Notes: generated by a model from the letters alone, not told the origin. A DNA stretch of 42,755 nt from Blastocatellia bacterium (GCA_016789725.1 JAEUQN010000040.1:1-42755), one strand, 5' to 3'; numbered from the stretch's first letter, positions 7,617-16,378 are shown. A program made the numbers and translations.

Positions 7617-10600
7617 TGCGTTCTCTCACTAGAGCCAGAAGTGTAGCGAGACAAGTTCGCACTCAAATTGGCTATACCAAAGGCAACTTGTATGAGCGGA
7701 TAATTTCGCATATTAAAGAGAAGCATGAAATCGAAATCCAAGCGGTTCCGTCCGCTGCGCTATTCGGAAGCAAAGCCGAAATTCGCACAGATGCCGCAGC
7801 TCTGTTTTACGATGAAAATCTTGAAAAAAACGAATTTGAAAAACTATTCGTAATTCTTCATGAACTTGGGCATCTTGAGCTACATCATCGGCTGAAGAGT
7901 GTTGATGAGGTGCCGAATCTGATCGTTGGCGCAATATATACGAGTGATGGAGCGGCAGCATTAGCCCGATACAATCCGCGTGCTCAAGAAGAGGCAGAAG
8001 CGAATGCATTTGCCAGAGAATTTTTGTGTCCAAGTGACGAAGTGTTTAGGCATTGGCAAGGTAAAGATCGCCCCGACACAAAAATGATTGCTGAGTCTTT
8101 GCATCTACCGCAGCAACTTGTTCGCGCCCAACTGGCAGAGGCACTTACTTTGATGGCAATGGGAGAAAGCGAACTATCAGCTAAGAAAAAGCAAAATTTT
8201 GAGTGCGATGCGAGCCAACTCGCTGCTGCGAAATTCGTTGGCGCGCCTGCGCTCGTCAATGCCGGGCCAGGAACAGGAAAAACAGCGACGCTTGTCCGAA
8301 GAATTGTCTTTCTGCTTGATGAGATAAAAACTCAACCTGAAAATATTCTTGTGCTGACTTTCAGTAATGAGGCAGCAGAGGAACTACAATCACGAATTGC
8401 TGCTCGCTGTGGAGAGAGTATCGCCTCGCGCATCAAAGTCTCTACCTTTCACGGATTCGGGGTGGAAATCCTGTTTCATCAATGGCATTTCGTTGGCCTC
8501 GCCCCAGATTTTGGAATCCTTGACGAAACAGGGCAACAAGAATTTGTCAGCCGCATTCTCGCTGAAACGGATTGCCGCCGAATCCTTCGTCTTTCTCGAC
8601 TTGACGAATCCATCGAAGACATCATCAAGCATATCAACTACCTCAAAGAACGGCTTTATATGCCCGATGATTTGGCGGCAGTTTTACGCACCTGGCAACC
8701 GACGGAAGAAGAGCAAAGTGCCTACCAAGAATCTCAAGAGTTTTTGAATGTCTTTCGGAAATATGAAGAAATCCGGCAAGCAGACAAACTGGTTGACTTC
8801 TCTGATCTCATTGCCGCCCCGATAAAAATTTTCCAAGAGCAGGATGAAGTTCGACAGTTGTACCGCGAGCAATACAAGTGGGTATTGGTAGATGAATATC
8901 AGGATGTCTGCCGCTCTGTCGCCAGGCTGCTGAAATTATTATGTGGGACTGACAATCCTCCGTGGGTAGTCGGCGATCCGCGTCAGGCCATTTTTCGGTT
9001 TCGCGGAGCCGCCCCAGAAAATGTCATTCGCTTCGAGGAAGATTTTCCCAACGTAGAACGATTCAACCTCAATACCAATTATCGCTCTTGCGCTGAAGTG
9101 GTCGAAGGAGCCAATCAATTGGCGGCATTGATGCAAAGCAATGAAGATGCGGCTCCTGATTTTGAAGCGTGGCAACCTCATCAAGACAATCCCATTGCAT
9201 TTGAGACGCCATTATCTGTTGCTTTCGGCAACTCCGACAAAGCAGAGCAACTTGGCATCGTGGCTCAAGTGAGAAAATGGCTGGAGCAAGGTGCTTCGCT
9301 GAACGACATTGCAGTCTTAGCGCGGCGCAATGTGGATGTCCGAAACATCGTACTTGCTTTGGGTGAAAACGGCATCGCAGCAACAACCAATGGATTAGCA
9401 ACATCCGAAGGAGCGGCGGGTGACATAGCAGGAATCATTACCTTTGCAGATCACCCGAGAGCTTCCATTCCGCGCTTAGCGTATGCGCTTGGCAAAAACA
9501 GATTTGCCCCGGAAACAATTGATTTTGCCATCAACTTGCTCCTGGATCATTTAGACCAGAGCGAATCCTCACCACTTGTTATTGAGGGTGAGGTAGGAGA
9601 ACTCATAGCAGAAGTGACTCAAGCGGGTGAGGTATTAACGAAAGAAAAGTTTTCGGGAGACGCATTCAACTGCATCTGTGCTTTTCTTTTCGATGGAAGT
9701 GATTACCTACGACGAATTCTTGCCGAACCTGAAAGCGCGACACGTAGCTTGGCAATAGATGAGATGGTGACTTCGATTGTTCGAGCGGCGTCATATAGGT
9801 TTTCACATCCTAAAGGTAAACCGCTTGTGGCGCGGCGCGGTTTCGCTGACTATTTCCGAAATTCGCTATCGTCCAGTCAGCCAAGCCTGCTTCCTCCCAA
9901 AGAGAATGTGAACGCTGTGCGCGTGATGACTTGCCATGCCGCCAAAGGCTTGGAATTTCCATTGGTCGTAGTGGCAGGGCAAGCATCTTCCACACGCTTC
10001 TCGAAAAAGGAAAAAACGTTTGACTGGCTACCAATGCAATTTCAGCCAGACAAGGAAAATGATAGAAGGCAGGCGGATTCTCTGCTTTTCGTCGGCGTAA
10101 CAAGAGCGAAATACGCGGGGTTGATTACTTATGCTTATTCGCCTAGCGGCTCAGTCCGTATGGGTTCGCGGGAAACAGCCAATTTGTTAGACCAATGGGT
10201 GACGTCTCACCACATTCGTCGAGACGAATTTCCTCCTGCCCTGGCGCAAAAGAATTTGGTTGAAATTGAGTTTATTTGGGGTGGGGCGTTGTCTCAGCCA
10301 TTAGCCTCCCGAACTTTAAGCAAAGGCAGTTGTACGATTCGTACTTATCTGAATGATTTTGCACGAATTAAGTTTCCTACAAACCAATCTTCACTTTATC
10401 CCATATTTTTCCAAATTGTTCGATCCTCGCTTGAGCGGATAGTCGAATTAGCGCACAGCCAAATGTGGCAGATTCCAAAACTTGAAGCTGAGAATCTATT
10501 TTTTGAGAAATGGTCTCAGCACGAATTGGTTGTGGGTCATCAGCACGGCCAGATTTTCGACAGAATTGGACGCTTGTATGTTAGTGGCTTTGCCAATGCT

Positions 10601-11047
10601 TATCATACGGCTTCAGCAATTGATGAATACTTGGACATCACATTTTGCGATGATGCGACTGGCTTACCGCTCCGCCTTGAAATCGTAAAGCTTTATCGAA
10701 CCACTAATGCTGAGGTATTCGCAATTGCCTTTCGCCCCGAATCACTAATGAACCAAATTAACGAGAAGGGTTTGTTATGGGGAGAGTTTGAAGCGCATCG
10801 TAGTTCGCTGGTCTTACTTAAAGAACGATTTCCTACTCTACGCGCTTTTGTGTTTTCTGGGGAGGATGGGAAAATACACGAATTTCAATGGCCGAGGTCG
10901 GACTATTATGCCAAAGGCGTTCAAGTATTAACTGATAGAGTAGCTTCATTTTCACAAGGAGTATTCAAGCAGGAAATTAAAGAATATAATTGCGACAAAT
11001 GTGCCCAAAGAATAACTTGCCCCCATTGGATTAAGACCGGAATTTAA
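7616..11047 (+). CDS. ImmA/IrrE metalloprotease fused to UvrD-like helicase and nuclease-like tail
   Basis: A 1143-residue three-part protein. Residues 1-160 form an ImmA/IrrE domain with HELGH near 82-86 and a downstream EEAEANAFA glutamate helix. Residues about 195-860 form a superfamily 1A helicase: AGPGTGKTATL near 216, VDEYQD (Walker B), VGDPRQAIFRFRGA (motif III/IV), TCHAAKGLEFP (motif V) and LLFVGVTRAK (motif VI). The final 270 residues resemble a degenerate PD-(D/E)XK region ending in the Cys cluster CDKCAQRITC, as in Cas4/AddB-like nucleases. The fusion couples proteolysis to DNA unwinding. It could sense stalled or foreign DNA and cleave the preceding regulator (inference). It begins at TAATG, coupled to the HTH gene. 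The nuclease call is the weakest part. Confidence 0.85.
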   Translation: MRSLTRARSVARQVRTQIGYTKGNLYERIISHIKEKHEIEIQAVPSAALFGSKAEIRTDAAALFYDENLEKNEFEKLFVILHELGHLELHHRLKSVDEVPNLIVGAIYTSDGAAALARYNPRAQEEAEANAFAREFLCPSDEVFRHWQGKDRPDTKMIAESLHLPQQLVRAQLAEALTLMAMGESELSAKKKQNFECDASQLAAAKFVGAPALVNAGPGTGKTATLVRRIVFLLDEIKTQPENILVLTFSNEAAEELQSRIAARCGESIASRIKVSTFHGFGVEILFHQWHFVGLAPDFGILDETGQQEFVSRILAETDCRRILRLSRLDESIEDIIKHINYLKERLYMPDDLAAVLRTWQPTEEEQSAYQESQEFLNVFRKYEEIRQADKLVDFSDLIAAPIKIFQEQDEVRQLYREQYKWVLVDEYQDVCRSVARLLKLLCGTDNPPWVVGDPRQAIFRFRGAAPENVIRFEEDFPNVERFNLNTNYRSCAEVVEGANQLAALMQSNEDAAPDFEAWQPHQDNPIAFETPLSVAFGNSDKAEQLGIVAQVRKWLEQGASLNDIAVLARRNVDVRNIVLALGENGIAATTNGLATSEGAAGDIAGIITFADHPRASIPRLAYALGKNRFAPETIDFAINLLLDHLDQSESSPLVIEGEVGELIAEVTQAGEVLTKEKFSGDAFNCICAFLFDGSDYLRRILAEPESATRSLAIDEMVTSIVRAASYRFSHPKGKPLVARRGFADYFRNSLSSSQPSLLPPKENVNAVRVMTCHAAKGLEFPLVVVAGQASSTRFSKKEKTFDWLPMQFQPDKENDRRQADSLLFVGVTRAKYAGLITYAYSPSGSVRMGSRETANLLDQWVTSHHIRRDEFPPALAQKNLVEIEFIWGGALSQPLASRTLSKGSCTIRTYLNDFARIKFPTNQSSLYPIFFQIVRSSLERIVELAHSQMWQIPKLEAENLFFEKWSQHELVVGHQHGQIFDRIGRLYVSGFANAYHTASAIDEYLDITFCDDATGLPLRLEIVKLYRTTNAEVFAIAFRPESLMNQINEKGLLWGEFEAHRSSLVLLKERFPTLRAFVFSGEDGKIHEFQWPRSDYYAKGVQVLTDRVASFSQGVFKQEIKEYNCDKCAQRITCPHWIKTGI

Positions 11048-11067
11048 TTTGTAGAAAGTAGGTAAAT

Positions 11068-11520
11068 ATGGCCAATCACAAAGAACATTTATTGTACGGG
11101 GCCGCAGCAGGCGCAGCCGCCTACCTGATTGCTTACAACTTGAGTGGACGTGAGTTTTCTGTTGCCGAATTTATTGGTGCAACATTGTCTGGGATGGCAA
11201 CCGCCAAACTTCCTGATTTGATTGAACCCGCCGATCACCCAAACCACCGCTCAACATTTCATAGCGTAACTTTCTCAACAACAGCGTTGCCTATTGCTTG
11301 GCAATGGACACAAAGTAAAAGAGAGGAACATCTCAAGCTAGTGGACAAGTACGCTGAACTGGCAGCACAGGCAGTCATTGAACAAGAAAAGCAGATGTGG
11401 CAACAAAGAGCGTTCTGGCATAAATTTGTCGCGGGAGCGATCCTTGGCATAGTTCCCGGATACGCATCACATCTCTTAGCAGATGCGTTAACCCCCAAAA
11501 GTTTGCCATTGCTTGGATAA
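11068..11520 (+). CDS. YdjM-like membrane metal-dependent hydrolase
   Basis: A 150-residue protein. It begins with a hydrophobic helix containing H4 and H7 (KEHLLYGAAAGAAAYLIAY), has the central LPDLIEPADHPNHR with a following TFHS, and ends with the SHLLADALTPKSL motif. The His/Asp pattern matches the YdjM/DUF457 family of inner-membrane proteins, which E. coli regulates through LexA. Two to three membrane segments are likely (about 9-30, 68-80 and 118-136). It lies 20 bases after the helicase gene and is probably the last gene of the sigma operon. Its presence suggests a membrane arm of the system; the reaction is not known for this family. Confidence 0.75.
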   Translation: MANHKEHLLYGAAAGAAAYLIAYNLSGREFSVAEFIGATLSGMATAKLPDLIEPADHPNHRSTFHSVTFSTTALPIAWQWTQSKREEHLKLVDKYAELAAQAVIEQEKQMWQQRAFWHKFVAGAILGIVPGYASHLLADALTPKSLPLLG

Positions 11521-11704
11521 GAATACAGCCCATCAACGTTTAGCCATTACACAGTCGTAGGCAGTAAAGCCCCTACCCCAAAATATTGTTCGATTCGTAA
11601 GCATAGAAGGGGAACGTCTGTACCTCTCTAAAACTCCTCACCACTAACAATCCCCCCTACTCGCCAGTATCTCTTGTTATCACGTAGCTCGTAGCGACAG
11701 ACAA

Positions 11705-11717
11705 AGATTTTGGCTGT
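11705..11717 (+). repeat. 13-base direct repeat, copy 1
   Basis: AGATTTTGGCTGT occurs here and again at 16327-16339, in each case in the leader of a gene (83 and 40 bases before the start codons). The surrounding 11521-11799 has no gene I can support. It may be a shared promoter or leader element of the mobile element backbone. Confidence 0.35.
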
Positions 11718-11799
11718 GCGTAAGAAAGTGATTCTGGTGCCAAACCAACACTTGGCCCGCATTCCACTTCAATTCACAAACCAAAAGGAGAAACCGTCT

Positions 11800-13200
11800 A
11801 TGTTCGCTACCAACACCCCTACCAATCACAGCATTTTCATTCCCTTCGATACCGGCTCGCCCAGAGATGGCGTGATGCAACATATCAGCCGTTTGGGTTC
11901 ACTGGCGCGACTGGATTTCGAGCGTTGCTCAGTCGCTGGGGAAATCATCTTTGCCGTAGAAGCCGATGCCGTTCCCGTCAGTCAATCAGATGAAGAAGCA
12001 CGCATCGGTACACTCGCGTATGCGATGCGCAAACTGGAACACGCCGAAGATGCGGCGGAATTCCTTCGCTGTCTGAATGCCATTTGCGAAGGCGGCGATG
12101 CCCGGTGTCGGCAAACGACCGCTTCCCATTACTACCATGAAATCAGCGAGCGCGGCACGAGCGTGGTGCTCAAGGAAATGGGCTGGCTAGCGATGCAGCT
12201 TGCCAGTCTGAATACCGTGACGGAAGGCTGGGAGGAAGTTGATGGCTGGCTGGATGCGGAACCTGTAACAGCAACGGTTGCAGAACAATCCAAAGAAAGT
12301 ATTGCTGCATTCATCACGGAAGAAATTGCGAGCATCGCTCGAATGACGCACGGACGACGCAAGAGCGCGTGTTTCCTGCACGATGAATATGGGGAGTGGC
12401 TCAGTGATCTGGAAGCGAACGGCGCAAACGTGGAAGAACTTGATGAAGCCTTTGCGCATATCGAATCACTCGCGCAATACGACGAGGGCGGGGCGGTGAT
12501 CGTGATGTCGAGTCACGAACGTACCGTCACCTGTGGTCGCCTTGATCCTGAATACGCAGCCGAAGACTTGCCGGAACATGCACAATATCTCGTGTCGGAA
12601 CTGCGCCGACATTACGCGCATGGCAGGCCGCTGGAAGAACTTTGGGATGACCTCCATGCGCAGCTTGAGGTGTTGTTTCCGACTGCTGGCAAAACCGAAA
12701 CCGGCCAGACGTTTTATTCGCACGCCAATCGCAGTTGGCAACAGTTGGTACGACAGGTCTTGGAAGCAATCCTGAGCGAATGCCAACAGGATTTTCATTT
12801 GACGGCGCTGCGCAACAATCCTTCGTATCGGCAGTTTCATAAAACGATTCGTAGTGCGCAGGATGCCAGGCTGATTAGTGAAACGATGAAGCGGGCGTAT
12901 GAAGCACGACAGGCCGGAATGCTCCCGCTCAAACATTTCACCGCGCTCAAAACCGCCGCCGAATTACAACGCGAACGATTGGGATCGCAACAACTCTCGA
13001 CGAAGGCATTTCGGTTGGTGCAGGAAATTCAATCGGCGTCGGAAGCGCGGCTCCGGTATTTTTCGTGGGCGTTTTACGGAGCGAATCAACCGGCGCACGT
13101 GATACACGCCTTGCCCGCCCAGGAACAAGCGCGCGTGTGGGCGACGCTGAAAACGCGCAAAGAAATCGTCACGCAAAAAGTGCTACGCCAAGCCATCTGA
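11800..13200 (+). CDS. Conserved-looking protein of unknown function
   Basis: A 466-residue soluble, acidic protein with no motif I recognise. It contains a Cys-poor mixed alpha/beta N-terminus (1-170) and a long helical, charged C-terminal half (about 270-466). ATG at 11800 is chosen because AAGGAG lies 10 bases upstream; the frame extends to 11710 but lacks a ribosome site there. It precedes ssb by 134 bases on the same strand, so a role in plasmid or element DNA metabolism is possible, but this is context only. The codon pattern matches ssb and the mobilization genes, which suggests it belongs to the element backbone and not to the AT-rich cargo before it. Confidence 0.75.
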   Translation: MFATNTPTNHSIFIPFDTGSPRDGVMQHISRLGSLARLDFERCSVAGEIIFAVEADAVPVSQSDEEARIGTLAYAMRKLEHAEDAAEFLRCLNAICEGGDARCRQTTASHYYHEISERGTSVVLKEMGWLAMQLASLNTVTEGWEEVDGWLDAEPVTATVAEQSKESIAAFITEEIASIARMTHGRRKSACFLHDEYGEWLSDLEANGANVEELDEAFAHIESLAQYDEGGAVIVMSSHERTVTCGRLDPEYAAEDLPEHAQYLVSELRRHYAHGRPLEELWDDLHAQLEVLFPTAGKTETGQTFYSHANRSWQQLVRQVLEAILSECQQDFHLTALRNNPSYRQFHKTIRSAQDARLISETMKRAYEARQAGMLPLKHFTALKTAAELQRERLGSQQLSTKAFRLVQEIQSASEARLRYFSWAFYGANQPAHVIHALPAQEQARVWATLKTRKEIVTQKVLRQAI

Positions 13201-13334
13201 TACTGCCTTCGCTTCCTTCACCATTCAGAAAAAAATGCGGTTCGTAATTCTTGCTCACGAGGAATCGTCGTTATGTTCCGAACGGTGAGCCTTTCATCAA
13301 ATCACTTTGCTACACCAAACAAGGAGAAATCGTT

Positions 13335-13775
13335 ATGTCAGCTTATGCACAAATTTCAGGACGTTTAGGGCAGGAACCGGAACTGCGCTTCACCAACAGC
13401 GATGTTCCCGTGCTGAATCTTTCCATCGCCAGCAATCGGCAGAAACGCGATGTCAACGGCGAAAAAATCACAGTCGCGGATTGGTTTCGCATCACCGTCT
13501 TTGGACGCGATGCCGAAATCATTGCGCAATATGCGAAGAAAGGCAGCGCGCTCGCGTTCAATGGTCGTTTGCAAATGGATTCATATCTTGACCGCGAAGG
13601 TCAGCAACGCACCTCGACTTCGATTATTGCGGATTCGTTCGAGTTCGTTGCTACACAAAAGAAAACGGACGATGCAGCGCCCGCGGAACCTGAAGAGGTC
13701 GCTGAACCAAAGCCAACGAAAGGCCGAAAGAAATCAGCCAAGAGCAAAGAGGAGAGCGACGATATACCGTTTTGA
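13335..13775 (+). CDS. ssb: Single-stranded DNA-binding protein
   Basis: A 146-residue SSB. The OB fold (about 1-105) begins GRLGQEPELRF and continues with the VADWFRITVFG strand and the GRLQMDSYLDREGQ strand. It is followed by an Ala/Pro/Lys-rich linker and the acidic tail ending DDIPF, the protein-interaction tip of bacterial SSBs. The ATG at 13335 has AAGGAG ten bases upstream. An SSB outside the chromosome core is common on conjugative elements, where it protects transferred single strands. The stop codon TGA is followed at once by a group II intron, so the protein is complete but its mRNA carries the intron in the 3' leader to the next gene. Confidence 0.95.
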   Translation: MSAYAQISGRLGQEPELRFTNSDVPVLNLSIASNRQKRDVNGEKITVADWFRITVFGRDAEIIAQYAKKGSALAFNGRLQMDSYLDREGQQRTSTSIIADSFEFVATQKKTDDAAPAEPEEVAEPKPTKGRKKSAKSKEESDDIPF

Positions 13776-14378
13776 GTGCGACCTGTTTTCGCTAAACTAT
13801 TGATAATAGGGCATCTATAATCAATAGGGGACGCGAAGGATAATGACATAAGGGTAACTTTGGTTACCCTTTCCTTATTATCTAACTTGACATTCGATGG
13901 AGGGCGCAATTCCCTCTCCTGTGGTGAATCAGGAAAAGCATTACCCCTACGGTAGTGACTGACCATCAATCCGTAAAGCGGGGTAAAAAGCGAAATCAGG
14001 TGGAATCCGACCACTGACTTTTCGCCAGCAAATAGATATGAGTAGTCAACGAACGTATGCACTGTCGTTAGGATGAAGAAGCCCACGCGGATTACCAGGC
14101 TTCGCCAAAAGGCAAGGATAAGAGAACGGGCATCTTTAGAAATGACCCGTTATTCACCCCAAAGAAACCCGGCAGAGGGTACGACTCTAAGTCTATGCAA
14201 AACGAATGTCAGGAACTGGTAAACCACCGCTATTCTCTCCATCAGGAGTAGGTGTCAACCGTATGAATAGTGGTGGAGAGATTATCCAAGAAGCAAAGGC
14301 TGTTGGGAAAGCCAACAGATACGCTGACGTGGATACGACAATGTAAATGGTGAAGATGTGAGTAGGAGTTAAGAGGTT

Positions 14379-16178
14379 ATGAACACAACAGCAATGTTAG
14401 TGTATAAATGGAAAGACATTGATTGGCGTAAAACCGAGCAAGCTGTCTTCAAGCTCCAAAAACGTATTTACCGAGCCGCACATCAAGGCAATCAAATATT
14501 AACTCGCAAACTCCAAAAACTGCTGCTTTCCTCACAGTCAGCCAAGCATCTTGCGGTCAGAAAAGTTACGCAGGAAAACAGGGGCAAGAAAACAGCCGGA
14601 ACTGATGGCAAAGTAATACTGAACCAACAGCAAAGGATGCGACTCGCCCAAAACCTGAAACTCAATCCGAAGTCCACTCCTGTGAGACGAGTCTGGATAC
14701 CCAAGCCCGGCGCACAGGAACTACGACCATTAGGGATTCCGACCATCGAGAATCGAGCACAACAAGCTCTGGCAAAGCTGGCGCTGGAACCGGAATGGGA
14801 GGCTCGCTTTGAGCCAAACAGTTACGGATTCCGACCGGGGCGCTCCGCCCACGATGCGATAGAAGCCATCCAATCAAGCCTCAAGTACACGAAGAAGTAT
14901 GTGCTGGATGCCGACATTACGAAATGCTTTGATCGCATCAACCACGCTGCACTTCTCACCAAACTGGACACGTTCAAAACAATGCGTCAAGCCATCAAGA
15001 CCTGGCTCAAAACAGGAATTATGGATGAGGGGCAACTCTTTCCGTCGGAACGGGGAACCCCGCAAGGTGGTGTCATCAGCCCACTCTTGGCGAACATTGC
15101 TTTGCACGGTCTGGAAACGGCAATTGCAATGGCCTTTCCTAACCGCGTCAGAAGTGACGGGATTAGGCACGAAGGGTACAAACCACGAGTGATCCGCTAT
15201 GCGGATGACTTTGTGGTACTGCACCCAGATCGCACGGTCATTGAAAAAGCCAAAGGAATTGCAGAAGAATGGTTAAAGGAAATGGGGTTAGAACTCAAAC
15301 CAAGCAAAACCCGCATTGCTCCCTGTTTCTCGACCACAGGAAGTGAATCAGGTTTTGATTTTCTGGGTTTTCACGTACGGCAGTTTCCAGTCGGAAAATG
15401 TCACTACCGCACCTCTGGATACTCAGGCCTTACGGTGACGTTCAAAACCATCATCAAACCCAGCCCGGAAACCATCCAACGGCACTACCAAAATATTGCC
15501 GCCGTGATAGATGCGCGCAAAACCTCAGACCAAAAAGATTTGATTAACCAGTTGAATCCCATGATACGAGGTTGGGCGAACTACTATGCAACGGTGGTTT
15601 CCAAGCAAATCTTCTCCAAACTAGATCATCTGGTGACCAAGAAATTACTGCGCTGGGCATATCGTCGTCATTCCCATGAAGCAAGACGAAAGACGGTTGG
15701 CAAATACTGGAAAACCGTGCAGGGAAGATTCTGGAACTTCCAGACGCCGGATCAAACGCGCCTCCTCTGGTATGCCGATGTTCCGATTCGTCGCCACGTG
15801 CAAGTGGCAGGCCAAAGAAGTCCCTATGATGGCGATTGGGTTTATTGGGGCAAACGACTGAGACATTATCCAATCCTGACGAAACGACAGGTCACGCTGC
15901 TCAAACGTCAGCAAGGAATTTGTCTCTGGTGTGGGTTATATTTCCAATTTGGAGACCGCCTGGAAGTGGATCATCGTTGGCCCCGGCAATGGGGCGGGAA
16001 AGACACGTATGACAACCTCCAGCTTCTTCATCAGCATTGCCATGATGAAAAGACCGCCGAACAAATGAAAACTTTCGGTGGCTCTTCCGCTGGTATCAAT
16101 GACAATGATTACATTGTTGAGGAGCCGTGTGAGGTCGAAAGTCTCATGCACGGTTCTGCAGAGAAGATGTACGAGTGA
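14379..16178 (+). CDS. ltrA: Group II intron reverse transcriptase/maturase with HNH endonuclease
   Basis: A 599-residue intron-encoded protein. The RT domain spans about 50-370, with WIPKPGAQELRPLGIPTIENR in the fingers, GTPQGGVISPLLANI at about 226-240 and the active site YADD at 274-277. The maturase X domain (about 390-480) includes LNPMIRGWANYY. The HNH domain is at about 515-559, with CLWCG, VDHRWP and HCHD. All functional motifs are intact, so the intron could be mobile. The frame does not stop before domain V but runs through it, adding some 18 residues encoded by domain V and part of VI. That is unusual and may be a recent loss of an earlier stop. Confidence 0.95.
   Translation: MNTTAMLVYKWKDIDWRKTEQAVFKLQKRIYRAAHQGNQILTRKLQKLLLSSQSAKHLAVRKVTQENRGKKTAGTDGKVILNQQQRMRLAQNLKLNPKSTPVRRVWIPKPGAQELRPLGIPTIENRAQQALAKLALEPEWEARFEPNSYGFRPGRSAHDAIEAIQSSLKYTKKYVLDADITKCFDRINHAALLTKLDTFKTMRQAIKTWLKTGIMDEGQLFPSERGTPQGGVISPLLANIALHGLETAIAMAFPNRVRSDGIRHEGYKPRVIRYADDFVVLHPDRTVIEKAKGIAEEWLKEMGLELKPSKTRIAPCFSTTGSESGFDFLGFHVRQFPVGKCHYRTSGYSGLTVTFKTIIKPSPETIQRHYQNIAAVIDARKTSDQKDLINQLNPMIRGWANYYATVVSKQIFSKLDHLVTKKLLRWAYRRHSHEARRKTVGKYWKTVQGRFWNFQTPDQTRLLWYADVPIRRHVQVAGQRSPYDGDWVYWGKRLRHYPILTKRQVTLLKRQQGICLWCGLYFQFGDRLEVDHRWPRQWGGKDTYDNLQLLHQHCHDEKTAEQMKTFGGSSAGINDNDYIVEEPCEVESLMHGSAEKMYE
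16122..16156 (+). ncRNA. Group II intron domain V (catalytic hairpin)
   Basis: A 35-base hairpin starting GAGCCGTGTGAGG and ending TGCACGGTTC with the GAAA loop in between. It matches the conserved catalytic core of group II introns, with one extra base beside the loop relative to the usual 34. It overlaps the 3' end of the maturase coding frame. Confidence 0.85.
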
Positions 16179-16216
16179 TCGTATATCTTACTTTAATGTG
16201 CCCATAATTAGCCGGA

Positions 16217-16279
16217 GCGATGGCGACATCAACACGAATTCGCAAGCCCGACGCTTGTGGTTTTGATCGTCGCCATCGC
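16217..16279 (+). repeat. Long interrupted hairpin before the DUF4326 gene
   Basis: GCGATGGCGAC at 16217-16227 pairs perfectly with GTCGCCATCGC at 16269-16279. Inside it ATCAA (16228-16232) pairs with TTGAT (16263-16267) and CAAGC (16243-16247) with GCTTG (16253-16257). That makes three stacked stems with internal loops. No T-run follows, so it is not a simple terminator. It could be a structured leader, an operator or a recombination hairpin. Confidence 0.5.
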
Positions 16280-16326
16280 GCCATTCCGCTGATTTCTTCC
16301 AGGCGAATGGCTCCCGCAAGGCAAAC

Positions 16327-16339
16327 AGATTTTGGCTGT
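16327..16339 (+). repeat. 13-base direct repeat, copy 2
   Basis: Second copy of AGATTTTGGCTGT (first at 11705-11717), 40 bases before the DUF4326 gene start and upstream of its AAGGAG ribosome site. Confidence 0.35.
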
Positions 16340-16378
16340 CGGTAGACCAGCAAATTCTGTTGATAAGGAGCCACTCGT

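Larger units (their letters stand above)
13776..16197 (+). mobile_element. Group II intron (chloroplast-like, CL class)
   Basis: The 5' end is GTGCGACC at 13776, matching the GUGYG rule. The 5' RNA domains fill the 600 gene-free bases before the intron-encoded protein. The sequence CAAAACG at 14198-14204 is complementary to CGTTTTG at 13768-13774 just upstream of the insertion point, a good EBS1-IBS1 pair. Domain V lies at 16122-16156 with a GAAA-type loop. A domain VI stem follows (AGATGTACGA with TCGTATATCT) and the 3' end is placed at AAT near 16197. The intron sits exactly after the ssb stop codon. The 3' boundary is approximate to a few bases. Confidence 0.85.

Noticed and set aside
11521..11799. 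Possible Tn7-like transposon end near TGTCGCTACGAG (minus strand, about 11670-11700)
   Set aside because: No series of repeated TnsB-type sites and no matching copy near the transposition genes, so a transposon end cannot be claimed.
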